Positions 29,825-38,512 of a stretch of DNA of 64,000 bases are shown one piece after another. The stretch comes from Streptomyces hydrogenans. GTDB taxonomy: Bacteria > Actinomycetota > Actinomycetes > Streptomycetales > Streptomycetaceae. A program made the position numbers and the translations under genes. Positions within the stretch are counted from its first letter, which is position 1; every line of letters starts with the position of its first letter. Location: positions 105,517 to 169,516 of the forward strand of contig NZ_BNBS01000002.1 of NCBI RefSeq assembly GCF_014656075.1. Direction: 5' to 3'. The notes under the pieces were generated by a model. That model had not been told where the DNA came from and did no database searches. It was given only the letters and a program-made list of their open reading frames with translations.

Positions 29825-31263
29825 GGACGGACCACCTGGGTCATCTCGGCGTCGGGATTCGGTGCGGGGGAGGGCGCCGGACGGCGCGCGGTGTCGCTGA
29901 TCCGGATCAGGATGCCGATCAGGGCCCAGTTGGCGATCACGGACGAACCGCCGTACGCGAGGAACGGCATCGTCATGCCGGTGAGCGGGATGAGGCCCAT
30001 CACACCGCCGGCCACGACGAAGATCTGCAGCGCGAAGGCGCCGGAGAGGCCCATCGCGAGCAGCTTGCCGAAGGGGTCGCGGGCGGCGAGGGAGGTGCGG
30101 ATGCCGCGCTCGATGATCAGGCCGTACAGCAGCAGGAAGACCATGACGCCGGTCAGGCCGAGCTCCTCGCCGACGGTGGCGAAGATGAAGTCGGAGTTGG
30201 CGGCGAACTGGATGAGGTCGGAGTTGCCCTGACCGAGGCCGGTGCCGAGGATGCCGCCGGAGCCGAAGGACATCAGCACCTGCGTCATCTGGTCACAGGC
30301 GTACGCCATGTTCGAGCCCTCGGGGGCCGTCTTGAGGCACTCGAAGGGGTCGAGCCAGGCCGCCACGCGGGACTGCACGTGACTGGCGGTCGAACCGACG
30401 ACCACCGCGCCCGCGACGGCCATCAGCAGACCCATGACGATCCAGCTGGTCCGCTCGGTCGCCACGTACAGCATGATCACGAACATGCCGAAGAACAGCA
30501 GCGAGGTGCCGAGGTCGTTCTCGAAGACCAGGATGAGGAGGCTGACCGCCCAGATCGTCAGGATCGGGCCGAGGTCACGGCCGCGCGGCAGGTAGAGCCC
30601 CATGAAGCGGCGGCTGGCCAGGGCCAGCGCGTCCCTCTTCACCATCAGGTAGCCGGAGAAGAAGACGGCGAGGACGAGCTTGGCGAACTCACCGGGCTGG
30701 ATCGAGAAGCCGCCGATCCGGATCCAGATCTTGGCGCCGAAGACGTCCGTGCCGAGCCCGGGGACCAGCGGCAGCAGCAGCAGCACGAGCGCCACCACCA
30801 TGGAGATGTACGTGTAGCGCTGCAGGACCCGGTGGTCCTTGAGCAGCAGCAGCACGCCCACGAACATGGCGATGCCGATCGCCGAGTACATCATCTGGTT
30901 CGGCGCGGACGGGCTGAACGCCCCGTAGCTGCGCTTCGCCAGCGAGATCAGCCGCGGCGACTGGTCCAGCCGCCAGATCAGCACCAGGCCCATGCCGTTG
31001 AGCAGGGTCGCCAGCGGCAGCAGCAGCGGGTCCGCGTACGGCGCCCACTTGCGTACGACGAGGTGGGCGACGGTCGCGAGAAGCGCCAGGCCGAGTCCGT
31101 AGCCGAGCATGCCGGAGGGCACTTCGCCATCCAGCGCGAGCCCCACGTTGAGGTACGCGAACACCGGGATCGCGACGGCGAAGGCGAGCAGCGCCAGCTC
31201 GGTGTTGCGGCGGCTCGGCGCCTCGATCGCGCCGATGGTGGTCGTGTTGGTGACAACGCTCAT
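29821..31263 (-). CDS. rodA: FtsW/RodA/SpoVE-type glycosyltransferase
   Basis: 480 aa from ATG 31263 (TNTTTIGAIEAP N-terminus). Ten or more membrane helices with SEDS motifs: ENDLGTSLLFFGMFVIML, FGSGGILGTGLGQGNSD, then FIFATVGEELGLTG near the C-terminus. SEDS proteins polymerise lipid II glycan chains. It pairs with the overlapping pbpA gene. The N-terminal cytoplasmic tail is short. The long frame extending to 31779 is a shadow of the phosphatase gene. Confidence 0.96.
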   Translation of the reverse strand: MSVVTNTTTIGAIEAPSRRNTELALLAFAVAIPVFAYLNVGLALDGEVPSGMLGYGLGLALLATVAHLVVRKWAPYADPLLLPLATLLNGMGLVLIWRLDQSPRLISLAKRSYGAFSPSAPNQMMYSAIGIAMFVGVLLLLKDHRVLQRYTYISMVVALVLLLLPLVPGLGTDVFGAKIWIRIGGFSIQPGEFAKLVLAVFFSGYLMVKRDALALASRRFMGLYLPRGRDLGPILTIWAVSLLILVFENDLGTSLLFFGMFVIMLYVATERTSWIVMGLLMAVAGAVVVGSTASHVQSRVAAWLDPFECLKTAPEGSNMAYACDQMTQVLMSFGSGGILGTGLGQGNSDLIQFAANSDFIFATVGEELGLTGVMVFLLLYGLIIERGIRTSLAARDPFGKLLAMGLSGAFALQIFVVAGGVMGLIPLTGMTMPFLAYGGSSVIANWALIGILIRISDTARRPAPSPAPNPDAEMTQVVRP

Positions 31264-31289
31264 GGTGGTGAAAGGCCCCCTACGGGTGC

Positions 31290-32774
31290 TTACTGCTTGC
31301 CGCAGTTCGAGGCCAGCTTCTGCTCCTCCGCGGTGAGGGTGGGACCCGGGGTCGGAGCGGCTGTGGTGGGCTTGGATTCGGGCTTGGCTTCGGCGCCGTC
31401 GGCCGGCTTCTCGGCCGCCTTCTCCTTGTCGGCCTTCTCCTTGGCCACGCGGCGCTCTTCGGTCTTCTTGCAGGCCGAGGCCTGCACGGCCAGCTCGGAG
31501 ATCTTCGTCTGGGCCTTGGCGAGGCTGCCGCCCGCGATCGTGTCCTCGACCTGCTTCCGCTGGTAGGCGGGGAGGTACTTGAGTTCGATCTCGGGGTGGT
31601 CCTTCTCGACCTCCGAGAGCTTCACCCAGGCGAGGTCCTGGCTGATGCCCCGGTACAGCGCCACGTGCTCGGCGTTGGAGCCCACGAAGTACTGGGTCTG
31701 GGTCCACCGCCAGCCGCCGTACGCGCCGCCGCCGAGGACGCCGAGCGCGAGGACGAGGATCAGGGTGCGCCCGATCCACCGCCGCTTGCGGCGCGGCTTG
31801 ACGAAGTCCTCCTCGTCGTACGAGTCGAAGGCGCCGTGCGGCGGCCCGCCGTACCCGTGGTCGTCGCCGCTGCCGGGCGGGCCGAAGCCGCCGGCGGGCG
31901 GCTGGTGGTGCGGGGCGGTGCGGCCGAGCCCGGAGGCACGGCCGGCCGGGGTCTGCATCGCGCCGCCGTCGTTCAGCTGCTGCTGGTTCTCGGCGACCGC
32001 GCCGACGACGACGGGGGTGTCGCTGAGGTGGCCGGCGAGGGTGTCGCCGCCGTCGACGTCGAGGACGTCGGCGACGATCACCGTGATGTTGTCGGGGCCG
32101 CCGCCGCGCAGCGCGAGCTGGATCAGCTCCTGCACGGTCTCCTGCGGGCCCTGGTAGCTGGCGAGGGTGTCCTCGAGGGTCTGGTGCGAGACCACTCCGG
32201 ACAGGCCGTCGGAGCAGATCAGGTACCGGTCGCCGGCACGGACCTCACGGATGGACAGGTCGGGCTCGACGTGGTCGCCACTGCCGAGCGCGCGCATCAG
32301 GAGCGAACGCTGCGGGTGGGTGGTGGCCTCCTCCTCGGTGATCCGGCCCTCGTCCACGAGCCGCTGGACCCAGGTGTGGTCCTGGGTGATCTGCGTCAGG
32401 ACGCCGTCGCGCAGCAGGTACGCGCGGGAGTCGCCGACGTGCACGAGGCCGAGGCGCTGCCCGGTCCACAGCAGGGCGGTGAGCGTGGTGCCCATGCCCT
32501 CCAGCTGCGGGTCCTCCTCGACCATCATCCGGAGCTGGTCGTTGGCGCGCTGCACCGCCGTGCCCAGCGAGGTGAGGATGTCGGAACCCGGGATGTCGTC
32601 GTCGAGGACGACGAGCGTCGAGATCACCTCGGAGGAGGCGACCTCGCCGGCGGCCTGGCCGCCCATGCCGTCGGCGATCGCGAGGAGACGGGGACCGGCG
32701 TAACCGGAGTCCTCGTTCCCCTCGCGGATCATGCCCTTGTGCGAGCCCGCGGCGAATCGCAGGGACAGACTCAT
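31290..32774 (-). CDS. pstP: PP2C-family Ser/Thr phosphatase PstP
   Basis: 494 aa from ATG 32774, with AGGTGGGC upstream. The PP2C catalytic domain (about 1-240) has metal-binding motifs REGNEDSGY, AIADGMGGQAAG, LVHVGDSRAYL, ICSDGLSGVV and GGGPDNITVI. A Pro/Gly-rich linker follows, then a membrane helix at about 328-348 (LILVLALGVLGGGAYGGWRW). The extracytoplasmic tail has coiled-coil-like Lys/Glu/Ala segments (RVAKEKADKEKAAEKP). It removes phosphate from PknB and FHA-dependent targets. The gap to rodA is 26 bp. Confidence 0.96.
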   Translation of the reverse strand: MSLSLRFAAGSHKGMIREGNEDSGYAGPRLLAIADGMGGQAAGEVASSEVISTLVVLDDDIPGSDILTSLGTAVQRANDQLRMMVEEDPQLEGMGTTLTALLWTGQRLGLVHVGDSRAYLLRDGVLTQITQDHTWVQRLVDEGRITEEEATTHPQRSLLMRALGSGDHVEPDLSIREVRAGDRYLICSDGLSGVVSHQTLEDTLASYQGPQETVQELIQLALRGGGPDNITVIVADVLDVDGGDTLAGHLSDTPVVVGAVAENQQQLNDGGAMQTPAGRASGLGRTAPHHQPPAGGFGPPGSGDDHGYGGPPHGAFDSYDEEDFVKPRRKRRWIGRTLILVLALGVLGGGAYGGWRWTQTQYFVGSNAEHVALYRGISQDLAWVKLSEVEKDHPEIELKYLPAYQRKQVEDTIAGGSLAKAQTKISELAVQASACKKTEERRVAKEKADKEKAAEKPADGAEAKPESKPTTAAPTPGPTLTAEEQKLASNCGKQ

Positions 32775-32870
32775 GCCCACCTGCCCTGTCGCCGCTGCAT
32801 CGGGGTACAGCCGGTCTCGACCCACACTGCCCACCCTCCGGTCGCTCCGGTCAGCTCGCTCATTGTCGTA

Positions 32871-33404
32871 CTACTTCCGCAGCTCGATGACGGTCTTGCC
32901 GATGCGGATCGGCGCCCCCAGCGGAATCGGCGTCGGGGTGGTGAGGCGGGTCCGGTCGAGGTACGTGCCGTTCGTGGACCCGAGGTCCTCGACGATCCAC
33001 TGGCCGTCCCGGTCGGGGTAGATCCGGGCGTGCCGGCTGGACGCGTAGTCGTCGTCCAGCACGATCGTCGAGTCGTGCGCCCGCCCCAGCGTGATCGTCT
33101 GGCCCTGGAGGGCGACGGTGGTGCCGGTGAGGGTGCCCTCGGAGACGACCAGCTTCGTCGGCGCGCCGCGCCGCGACCGGCCGCCGCCGGCCGGCTGCGG
33201 CGCCTGCTGCGCACCCCGCTGCTGCGGCGGAGCGGCCTGCTGGCGCCCGCTCTGCTGGGGACGCGCCTCCTGGCGACGCGAACCGCGCTGGGTCACCCGC
33301 GTGCCGAACAGGTCACTACGGATGACCTGGACGGCCACGATGACGAACAGCCACAGAACGGCCAGGAAACCCAACCGCATGACCGTCAGGGTCAGCTCTG
33401 ACAT
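32871..33404 (-). CDS. fhaB: FHA domain protein FhaB (FipA-like)
   Basis: 177 aa. N-terminal membrane helix (RLGFLAVLWLFVIVAVQVI, about 10-28), then a Gln/Arg/Pro-rich linker. The FHA domain at about 90-177 has the phosphothreonine-binding pattern: LGRAHDSTIVL, SSRHARIYP and EDLGSTNGTYLD. In mycobacteria FhaB/FipA binds phosphorylated FtsZ and FtsQ partners. 96 bp separate it from pstP and 10 bp from fhaA, in one operon. Confidence 0.95.
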   Translation of the reverse strand: MSELTLTVMRLGFLAVLWLFVIVAVQVIRSDLFGTRVTQRGSRRQEARPQQSGRQQAAPPQQRGAQQAPQPAGGGRSRRGAPTKLVVSEGTLTGTTVALQGQTITLGRAHDSTIVLDDDYASSRHARIYPDRDGQWIVEDLGSTNGTYLDRTRLTTPTPIPLGAPIRIGKTVIELRK

Positions 33405-33414
33405 TGCCCCCGCT

Positions 33415-34275
33415 TCACCCTTCGGCTTGCCGGTAAACGATGGTGGTGCTGCCCACGACGATCCGCGAGCCGTCGCGGAGCGTAGCGCGGGTGGTGTGCT
33501 GCCCGTCCACCACGATGCCGTTGGTGGATCCGAGATCCTGGATCGTCGAGGGCGTTCCGGTCCGGATCTCGCAGTGCCGGCGGGACACGCCGGGATCGTC
33601 GATCCTCACGTCCGCGTCGGTGCTGCGGCCGAGGACCAGGGTCTGGCGGGAGATCTGGTGGCGGTTGCCGTTGATCTCGATCCAGCGGCGCACCTGGGTA
33701 CCGCCGGACGCCGGGGGACGGCCGCCGGCGGGCCGCTGGCCCGCGCCGCCGCCCGGAGGCGACGGAGGCATCGGCGGAGCGCCGGGCGGGGGCCCCTGCG
33801 GGGGGTACCCGTAGCCGCCCTGGCCCTGTCCCTGCTGCTGATGGGGCTGGTGCTGCTGCCCGCCGTGCTGCTGCCCGCCGTGCGGCTGCGGCTGGGACGT
33901 GCTCGACGCGAGCGTACGGCTGCGCACCCGGTACAGACCGGTGTCGAGGTCGTCGGCCTTCTCCAGGTGGACCTTGATCGGGCCCATGAAGGTGTACCGC
34001 TGCTGCTTGGCGTAGTCCCGGACCAGCCCGGCGAGCTCGTCGCCCAGCTGTCCCGAGTAGGGGCTCAGGCGCTCGTAGTCGGGCGCGCTGAGCTCCACGA
34101 TGAAGTCGTTGGGGACGACGGTCCGCTCGCGGTTCCAGATCTGCGCGTTGTTGTCGCACTCGCGCTGGAGCGCGCCGGCGATCTCGACCGGCTGGACCTC
34201 GGACTTGAACACCTTGGCGAAGGTGCCGTTGACCAGACCTTCGAGACGCTGCTCGAAACGCTTCAGGACTCCCAT
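33415..34275 (-). CDS. fhaA: FhaA: DUF3662 and FHA domain protein
   Basis: 286 aa, GGAGGAGG before the ATG. The N-terminal DUF3662 domain (about 1-120; FEQRLEGLVNGTFAKVF and VVPNDFIVELSAPDYERL) is followed by a linker of Gln, His, Pro and Gly (QHGGQQHQPHQQQGQGQ). The C-terminal FHA domain is at about 200-283 with LGRSTDADVRI, SRRHCEIR and DLGSTNGIVVDG. In mycobacteria the FHA domain binds the phosphorylated pseudokinase MviN and controls peptidoglycan synthesis. First gene of the fhaA-fhaB-pstP-rodA-pbpA-pknB operon; its promoter must lie in the long gap before it. Confidence 0.95.
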   Translation of the reverse strand: MGVLKRFEQRLEGLVNGTFAKVFKSEVQPVEIAGALQRECDNNAQIWNRERTVVPNDFIVELSAPDYERLSPYSGQLGDELAGLVRDYAKQQRYTFMGPIKVHLEKADDLDTGLYRVRSRTLASSTSQPQPHGGQQHGGQQHQPHQQQGQGQGGYGYPPQGPPPGAPPMPPSPPGGGAGQRPAGGRPPASGGTQVRRWIEINGNRHQISRQTLVLGRSTDADVRIDDPGVSRRHCEIRTGTPSTIQDLGSTNGIVVDGQHTTRATLRDGSRIVVGSTTIVYRQAEG

Positions 34276-34363
34276 GGGGCACCTCCTCCGTCGTTGCCGT
34301 CCTGGTACTGCTTACTGATCGTATCCACGCGTCGGGAAATCGGCTGGTTCCCCTTCTCTGCCC

Positions 34364-34372
34364 TGTGGACGA
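34364..34372. promoter_or_regulatory. DnaA-box-like 9-mer upstream of fhaA
   Basis: TGTGGACGA (reverse TCGTCCACA), one base from the preferred box, 89 bp before the fhaA start. A similar but weaker TGTGGACAG is at 34419-34427. Confidence 0.4.
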
Positions 34373-34504
34373 GTGTCACCTCTCACAGGCCCTCCCCCCA
34401 GGGATCGTAGAGGGGGCCTGTGGACAGTGTCCCGCACGAGGCTGTCCGACAGGAGGGGCGGAGGGCCGGAGCGAGCGCGTCGATCAAGGCGGCCGGCGCC
34501 GCAA

Positions 34505-34710
34505 CCTCCCGCTTCTCCCCCGTCTCTCCCATCTCTCCCCTCTTTCCCCTGTGTCCCTTCTCTCCTTCTTCTCCGTACTTCTCCCCCCCTCTGTGGTGGG
34601 GGTGGGAAGGAGGGAGGTGTGGAGGAGTGAGGGGAGGTGGCGGGGAGGGAGGTGGGGAAGAGGGGCGAGAGGAGAGGGGGGAGGGAAGCGGCGAGGGAGG
34701 CGAGGAGGGT
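34505..34710. repeat. Adjacent polypyrimidine and polypurine tracts
   Basis: About 87 bp of nearly pure C/T (34505-34591) runs straight into about 117 bp of nearly pure A/G (34594-34710). Such opposite-strand asymmetry can form a triplex or a long imperfect C/T-G/A hairpin. The composition is unlike neighbouring genes. Confidence 0.75.
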
Positions 34711-34760
34711 TCCTCGCCTGCTCTTCTGGGGTCCTCTCCCCCGGGGTCTCTCCGCCGCCG

Positions 34761-34865
34761 GTCCGCCTCGTGACGGTCCGCCCCGTGGCGGGCAGCGTCG
34801 TGACGACCTGCCCCGTGGCGGCCTGCGCCATGACGGCCTGCGCCATGACGGCCTGCTTCGTGGTC
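34761..34865. repeat. Seven 15-bp degenerate tandem repeats
   Basis: Units of 15 bp, consensus near GCCTGCCCCGTGACG: 34761, 34776, 34791, 34806, 34821, 34836 and 34851. Units five and six (GCCTGCGCCATGACG) are identical; the others differ at 3-7 positions. Translated they give pentapeptides on either strand, but no ribosome binding site or start supports a gene. Confidence 0.85.
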
Positions 34866-35060
34866 ACTCGCCCGCTCTCTCGGTCGGTTCCTCCGCGCGG
34901 TCGCTCCGGAGGGGTGGCGGTGTGCTCTCCCCCTACTCCTCTGTTCTGCTCGCGGGGGGCCGAAACAACGGATGTGAATCCACCGTCTCCGACGTGCTAA
35001 TCTTCAGATGTCGCCAGGCGCTCCCACCGAAAAGGTGAGAGGGCAGGGAGACCACCCAAT

Positions 35061-35147
35061 GCGCGGGTGGCGGAATAGGCAGACGCGCTGGATTCAGGTT
35101 CCAGTGCCCGAAAGGGCGTGGGGGTTCAACTCCCCCCTCGCGCACCA
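35061..35147 (+). tRNA. tRNA-Leu (CAG anticodon)
   Basis: 87 nt including encoded CCA. Acceptor GCGCGGG with CTCGCGC. Anticodon stem CTGGA/TCCAG around TTCAGGT, anticodon CAG at 35095-35097. The long variable arm TGCCCGAAAGGGCG is typical of class II tRNA. Confidence 0.98.
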
Positions 35148-35150
35148 GAC

Positions 35151-35185
35151 GGAAGCCCCGTAGGTCTCAGACCTACGGGGCTTCC
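35151..35185 (+). terminator. Terminator after tRNA-Leu
   Basis: 16-bp perfect stem GGAAGCCCCGTAGGTC (35151-35166) with 35170-35185, loop TCA. Followed by GCGTTG. Confidence 0.9.
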
Positions 35186-35281
35186 GCGTTGTCCGGGGCC
35201 ATCGACATCCTGCCTTTCGTCGTTCCGGGCCGCGACGAAAGAGGGACGCCGCGAGGCGACGCCGCTGCCTAGGGTGCGAGC

Positions 35282-37168
35282 GTGGAAACGACGAGGGCGG
35301 GAACGGCGGCCGGGCAGACGGCCGTCGGAGGGACGGAAGCCGGGAGGGCTGCCGTCGGACAGGCGGAAGTAGGGAAGCCGGCCGTCGGACCGGCGGAAGC
35401 CGAGAAGGCGGGGGACCGGCGCGGGATCCGGGCCAGGACTGCCGCCGCGTGGAGATGGCTCGCGCCCGCCGGGGAGTGGTCACGGCGCAGGACGGTCGGC
35501 GAGGCCGCCCTCACCGCCGTCGTCGCCCTGCTCGCCGCCGGCACCGAGGAACTGCTCGGAGGCGAGGGCTGGCAGCTCGTCGTGGTCGCCGTCGCCGCGG
35601 CCGTACTGTCGCTGCTGCGCCGCCGGTTCCCCGCCAGCGTGCTCGTCGTCACCGCCGCGCTCTCCCCCGCCGTCCCCGGCCTCGGCGCGCTGCTGCTCGT
35701 CCTCGGCTGGTCCGCCGGCGGCCACATCGCCGGCGTCGGCCGGGCCCTGCACGCCTTCGTCGCGGCCTACGTGCTCAACGTCGGCTGCACCCTCATCGTC
35801 AGCTGGGACCGCCAGCGGCTGCTCACCCTCGCCTTCATGGCGACCCTCTACTACCTGGGCACCACCCTCGCTCCCGGGCTCGCGCACCGTTACTGGGCCC
35901 AGCGCCGCACCCTCCTCCACGCCCTCCAGGAGCGGAACGTACGGCTCGTGAGCGAGCGGGCGATGATCGGCCGGAACGCGCGGCTGCGCGAGCGGCAGCG
36001 CATCGCCCAGGACATGCACGACAGCCTCGGCCACCAACTCGCCCTGATCGCCGTCCAGACCGGCGCCCTGGAGGTCGACCGCGAGCTCACGGACCGGCAG
36101 CGCGAGGTCGTCGGCGTCCTCCGCAACGCGTCCGTGACCGCCATGCACGAACTGCGGGAGGTCGTCGGCATACTCCGGGACGGCACCGAGGCACCCGACC
36201 CCGACACCGGCCCGGTGACCGCGGGGGACGAGACCGGCCGGGCGGCCCGCGGGATCGCCGGCATCGAAGGACTCGTCGCCTCCGCGCGCGCCGCCGGGAC
36301 CACGGTCGCACTGCGGCGCAGCGGCGCCGAGCGGCCCCTGGAGCCGGCCGCCGGGCACGCCGCGTACCGCATGGCCCAGGAGGCGCTCACCAACGCCTAC
36401 AAGTACGCCCCCGGTGCCCCGATCAGCGTCGAACTGCGCTACGAGCCCGACACGTTCGTCGTCGAGATCTTCAACGAGGAGCCGGCCGACGGCCCCGCGG
36501 AAGGGGTCGTCAGCGGCGGACAGGGCCTGGCCGGACTGGTCGAACGGGCCCGCCTCGTCGGCGGCATGTGCCACGCGGGCCCCGCCGACGGCGGAGGCTT
36601 CCGGGTCGCCGGGATGCTCCCGTACGGCTCCGCGCCGGTCGGCGAATCCGCGTCTTTGGTCGATGCGGCCGACGACTTCCGGCAGCAGTCGACGAGGCCC
36701 TTCGGCGGACAAGGTCGTTCCGTACCGGTCGGAAAGCCCGACTGGACTTTCACGGAACGGGAGTTGGCGATGGCACTGCACGGGGGAAAGACCCGCAGCA
36801 CCGGAGCATCCGTGGCGCTCGGCTGCGGCATCGCCTTCGCGGCGCTCGTCGTCCTCCTCGTCGCGGGAGGCTTCGGGCTCTACCACCTCGTCGGAACCTT
36901 CCAGGACGACATGGTCACCCCCGGGAAGTACGCCTCGATCGAGATCGGAACGGCCGAGGCGGACGTCAGGGCCGCGCTGCCCGACGCCGACTCCCTCGCC
37001 GTCCTGGGCATCAAGGACAAGGGCGGGCCCGCCAGACCCGAAGGCGCCGACTGCCTCGTCGTGCTCTCCACCGAGATGGGCGACGAGTTCGAGGAGGACC
37101 CGGTTTTCCGGTTCTGCTTCAGGGACGGCAAGCTGATCGAGAAGAAGTCGTACGTCGTCAGGCAGTAG
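35282..37168 (+). CDS. Sensor histidine kinase (HisKA_3) with extra C-terminal membrane domain
   Basis: 628 aa from GTG 35282. N-terminal repeats of AVGGTEAGRAAVGQAEVGK type (residues about 10-45) precede four or five membrane helices (about 75-195). The HisKA_3 dimerisation domain has phospho-acceptor His246 (QDMHDSLGHQLALIAVQ). HATPase_c follows with an N box (EALTNAYKYAPG) and G box (GGQGLAGLVERARLVGG), to about residue 440. Beyond this is a further 190 residues: a linker, a membrane helix at about 511-537 (LGCGIAFAALVVLLVAGGFG) and a small outer domain with two Cys (ADCLVVLS, FRFCFRDG). The response regulator gene follows after 39 bp. The C-terminal part may sense an external signal. Confidence 0.92.
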   Translation: METTRAGTAAGQTAVGGTEAGRAAVGQAEVGKPAVGPAEAEKAGDRRGIRARTAAAWRWLAPAGEWSRRRTVGEAALTAVVALLAAGTEELLGGEGWQLVVVAVAAAVLSLLRRRFPASVLVVTAALSPAVPGLGALLLVLGWSAGGHIAGVGRALHAFVAAYVLNVGCTLIVSWDRQRLLTLAFMATLYYLGTTLAPGLAHRYWAQRRTLLHALQERNVRLVSERAMIGRNARLRERQRIAQDMHDSLGHQLALIAVQTGALEVDRELTDRQREVVGVLRNASVTAMHELREVVGILRDGTEAPDPDTGPVTAGDETGRAARGIAGIEGLVASARAAGTTVALRRSGAERPLEPAAGHAAYRMAQEALTNAYKYAPGAPISVELRYEPDTFVVEIFNEEPADGPAEGVVSGGQGLAGLVERARLVGGMCHAGPADGGGFRVAGMLPYGSAPVGESASLVDAADDFRQQSTRPFGGQGRSVPVGKPDWTFTERELAMALHGGKTRSTGASVALGCGIAFAALVVLLVAGGFGLYHLVGTFQDDMVTPGKYASIEIGTAEADVRAALPDADSLAVLGIKDKGGPARPEGADCLVVLSTEMGDEFEEDPVFRFCFRDGKLIEKKSYVVRQ

Positions 37169-37207
37169 CGCCACGACGACCCGTACCGAAGGCGTGGGGG
37201 AGGCACG

Positions 37208-37915
37208 ATGCCGGCAGAGCGGGCGGGGCGGTCCGGGTGGACCGAGCGGGTCGGGCGGACCGGGCCGGCCGTCAAGGTCGTGGTCGCCGACGACGAACCG
37301 CTGATCCGGGCGGGGATCCGGATGATCCTCAACTCCGACCCGGACATCCACGTGGTCGCGGAGGCGGCGAACGGCCGCGAGGCCGTCGACGCGGCCCGCG
37401 CGCACGCCGCCGACGTCGTGCTCCTCGACATCCAGATGCCCGTCCTCGACGGGCTCTCCGCCCTCCCCGAGCTGCGCAGGGCCGCACCGGCGGCGCGGGT
37501 GATCGTCCTGACCACCTTCGGCGAGCGGGAGAACGTCCTGCGGGCCCTGGAGCACGGCAGCGCCGGCTTCCTGCTGAAGGACACCGCCCCCGCCGAGCTG
37601 ATCGGAGCGGTCCGCGCCGCCGCCGCGGGCGACGCCTACCTCTCGCCGGCGGCCACCCGGCACGTCGTCGAACAGCTCGCCTCCGGCCGCGAGACCGCCC
37701 GCGCCGAGGAGGCCCGGGGGCGGATCGCCGCGCTCGGCGAGAAGGAGCGGGAGGTGCTGGCCGTCCTCGGCGAAGGCCTCTCCAACGCCGACGCGGGCCG
37801 CCGGCTGCACATGAGCGAGGGGACCGTGAAGACCTACGTCAGCCGCATCCTCGCCAAGCTCCAGTGCGAGAACCGGGTCCAGGCGGCCCTCCTCGCCCGG
37901 GACGCGGGGCTGTAG
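37208..37915 (+). CDS. LuxR-family response regulator
   Basis: 235 aa with GGGGGAGG before the ATG. Receiver domain (about 22-135): acidic pocket Asp28-Asp29, phospho-acceptor Asp74 (VVLLDIQMPV), conserved Thr/Lys in VLTTFGE and FLLKDTAP. The LuxR-type helix-turn-helix (about 172-232) includes LGEKEREVLAVLGEGLSNAD and MSEGTVKTYVSRILAKL. Partner of the histidine kinase encoded upstream. Targets unknown. The extra 20 residues at the N-terminus are basic and Gly-rich. Confidence 0.95.
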   Translation: MPAERAGRSGWTERVGRTGPAVKVVVADDEPLIRAGIRMILNSDPDIHVVAEAANGREAVDAARAHAADVVLLDIQMPVLDGLSALPELRRAAPAARVIVLTTFGERENVLRALEHGSAGFLLKDTAPAELIGAVRAAAAGDAYLSPAATRHVVEQLASGRETARAEEARGRIAALGEKEREVLAVLGEGLSNADAGRRLHMSEGTVKTYVSRILAKLQCENRVQAALLARDAGL

Positions 37916-37960
37916 GGCCGAGGGGGCGGAGGTTTTCCCCGGGAGGGTGCGCGAGGTGGG

Positions 37961-38473
37961 TCAGCGGGGGTCGGGGAGGCCGGCGGGGCCTTCGGCGTTG
38001 TAGCGCAGGAGGTAGTCGGCGAAGCGGGCCAGGTCCTCGCCGGACCAGTCCTTAAGGCGCTCCTGGTAGGCGGCGAGACGGTTGGCCTGGGCGGTGGCGA
38101 GCACCGTGAGACCGGCCTCCGTCGGGTGCAGCACCTGGACGCGGTGGTCCTCGGGGGCGGGCCGTCGCTCCACCAGGCCCAGCTTCTCCAGGCCCCCCAG
38201 CTGACGGCTGACCGTCGACTTGTCCAGAAGGTAGTGCGCCGCGAGATCCGTGGCGCGACAGCCGCTCCGCTCCGCGATGTGGGAGAGGAGCGTGTACGAG
38301 ACGAGCGGGATCTCCGGGTGCACGCGGGCCGCCGCGGCGCGGGCCCGGCGCGCGAAGGCCGTCAGCTCGCGCTGGATGACGTCCACGGATGCCTCGCGCG
38401 GAGGTTCACGCGGAGGTTCGTGCGGGGGTTCGTGCGCGGTGGCGGGCGTCGCTTCGGTGCCGGCGTCGGACAT
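37961..38473 (-). CDS. MarR-family transcriptional regulator
   Basis: 170 aa. An acidic/Pro/His-rich N-terminus (HEPPHEPPREPPREAS), then the MarR winged helix: LLSHIAERSGCRATDLAAHY, LDKSTVSRQLGGLEKLGLVERR, with the wing PAPEDHRVQVLHPTEAG. Divergent from a membrane protein gene, with a perfect palindrome in the 98-bp gap. It probably represses both by binding that site. Ligand unknown. Confidence 0.93.
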   Translation of the reverse strand: MSDAGTEATPATAHEPPHEPPREPPREASVDVIQRELTAFARRARAAAARVHPEIPLVSYTLLSHIAERSGCRATDLAAHYLLDKSTVSRQLGGLEKLGLVERRPAPEDHRVQVLHPTEAGLTVLATAQANRLAAYQERLKDWSGEDLARFADYLLRYNAEGPAGLPDPR

Positions 38474-38512
38474 GGGGGCTCCCTTGGCGCGGTCGCCCTG
38501 TGCGGGCTTTCG

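Larger units (their letters stand above)
34276..35060. other. 785-bp intergenic region before tRNA-Leu, low complexity
   Basis: No supported gene. It should hold the fhaA promoter (minus strand, within the first 100 bp). A DnaA-box-like 9-mer (TGTGGACGA, 34364-34372) and a weaker one (34419-34427) follow. Then come a pyrimidine tract (about 34505-34591), a purine tract (about 34594-34710) and seven degenerate 15-bp repeats (34761-34865). Frames here are repeat-derived, lack ribosome binding sites and look non-coding. Confidence 0.65.

Noticed and set aside
34484..34867. Minus-strand frame containing LPATG, a sortase-like sorting motif
   Set aside because: The residues come from the 15-bp repeats. 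There is no signal peptide, no hydrophobic anchor after the motif and no start signal, so chance.
34365..35000. Plus-strand 211-codon frame covering the low-complexity region
   Set aside because: Built from pyrimidine/purine tracts and repeats, without a ribosome binding site or domain.
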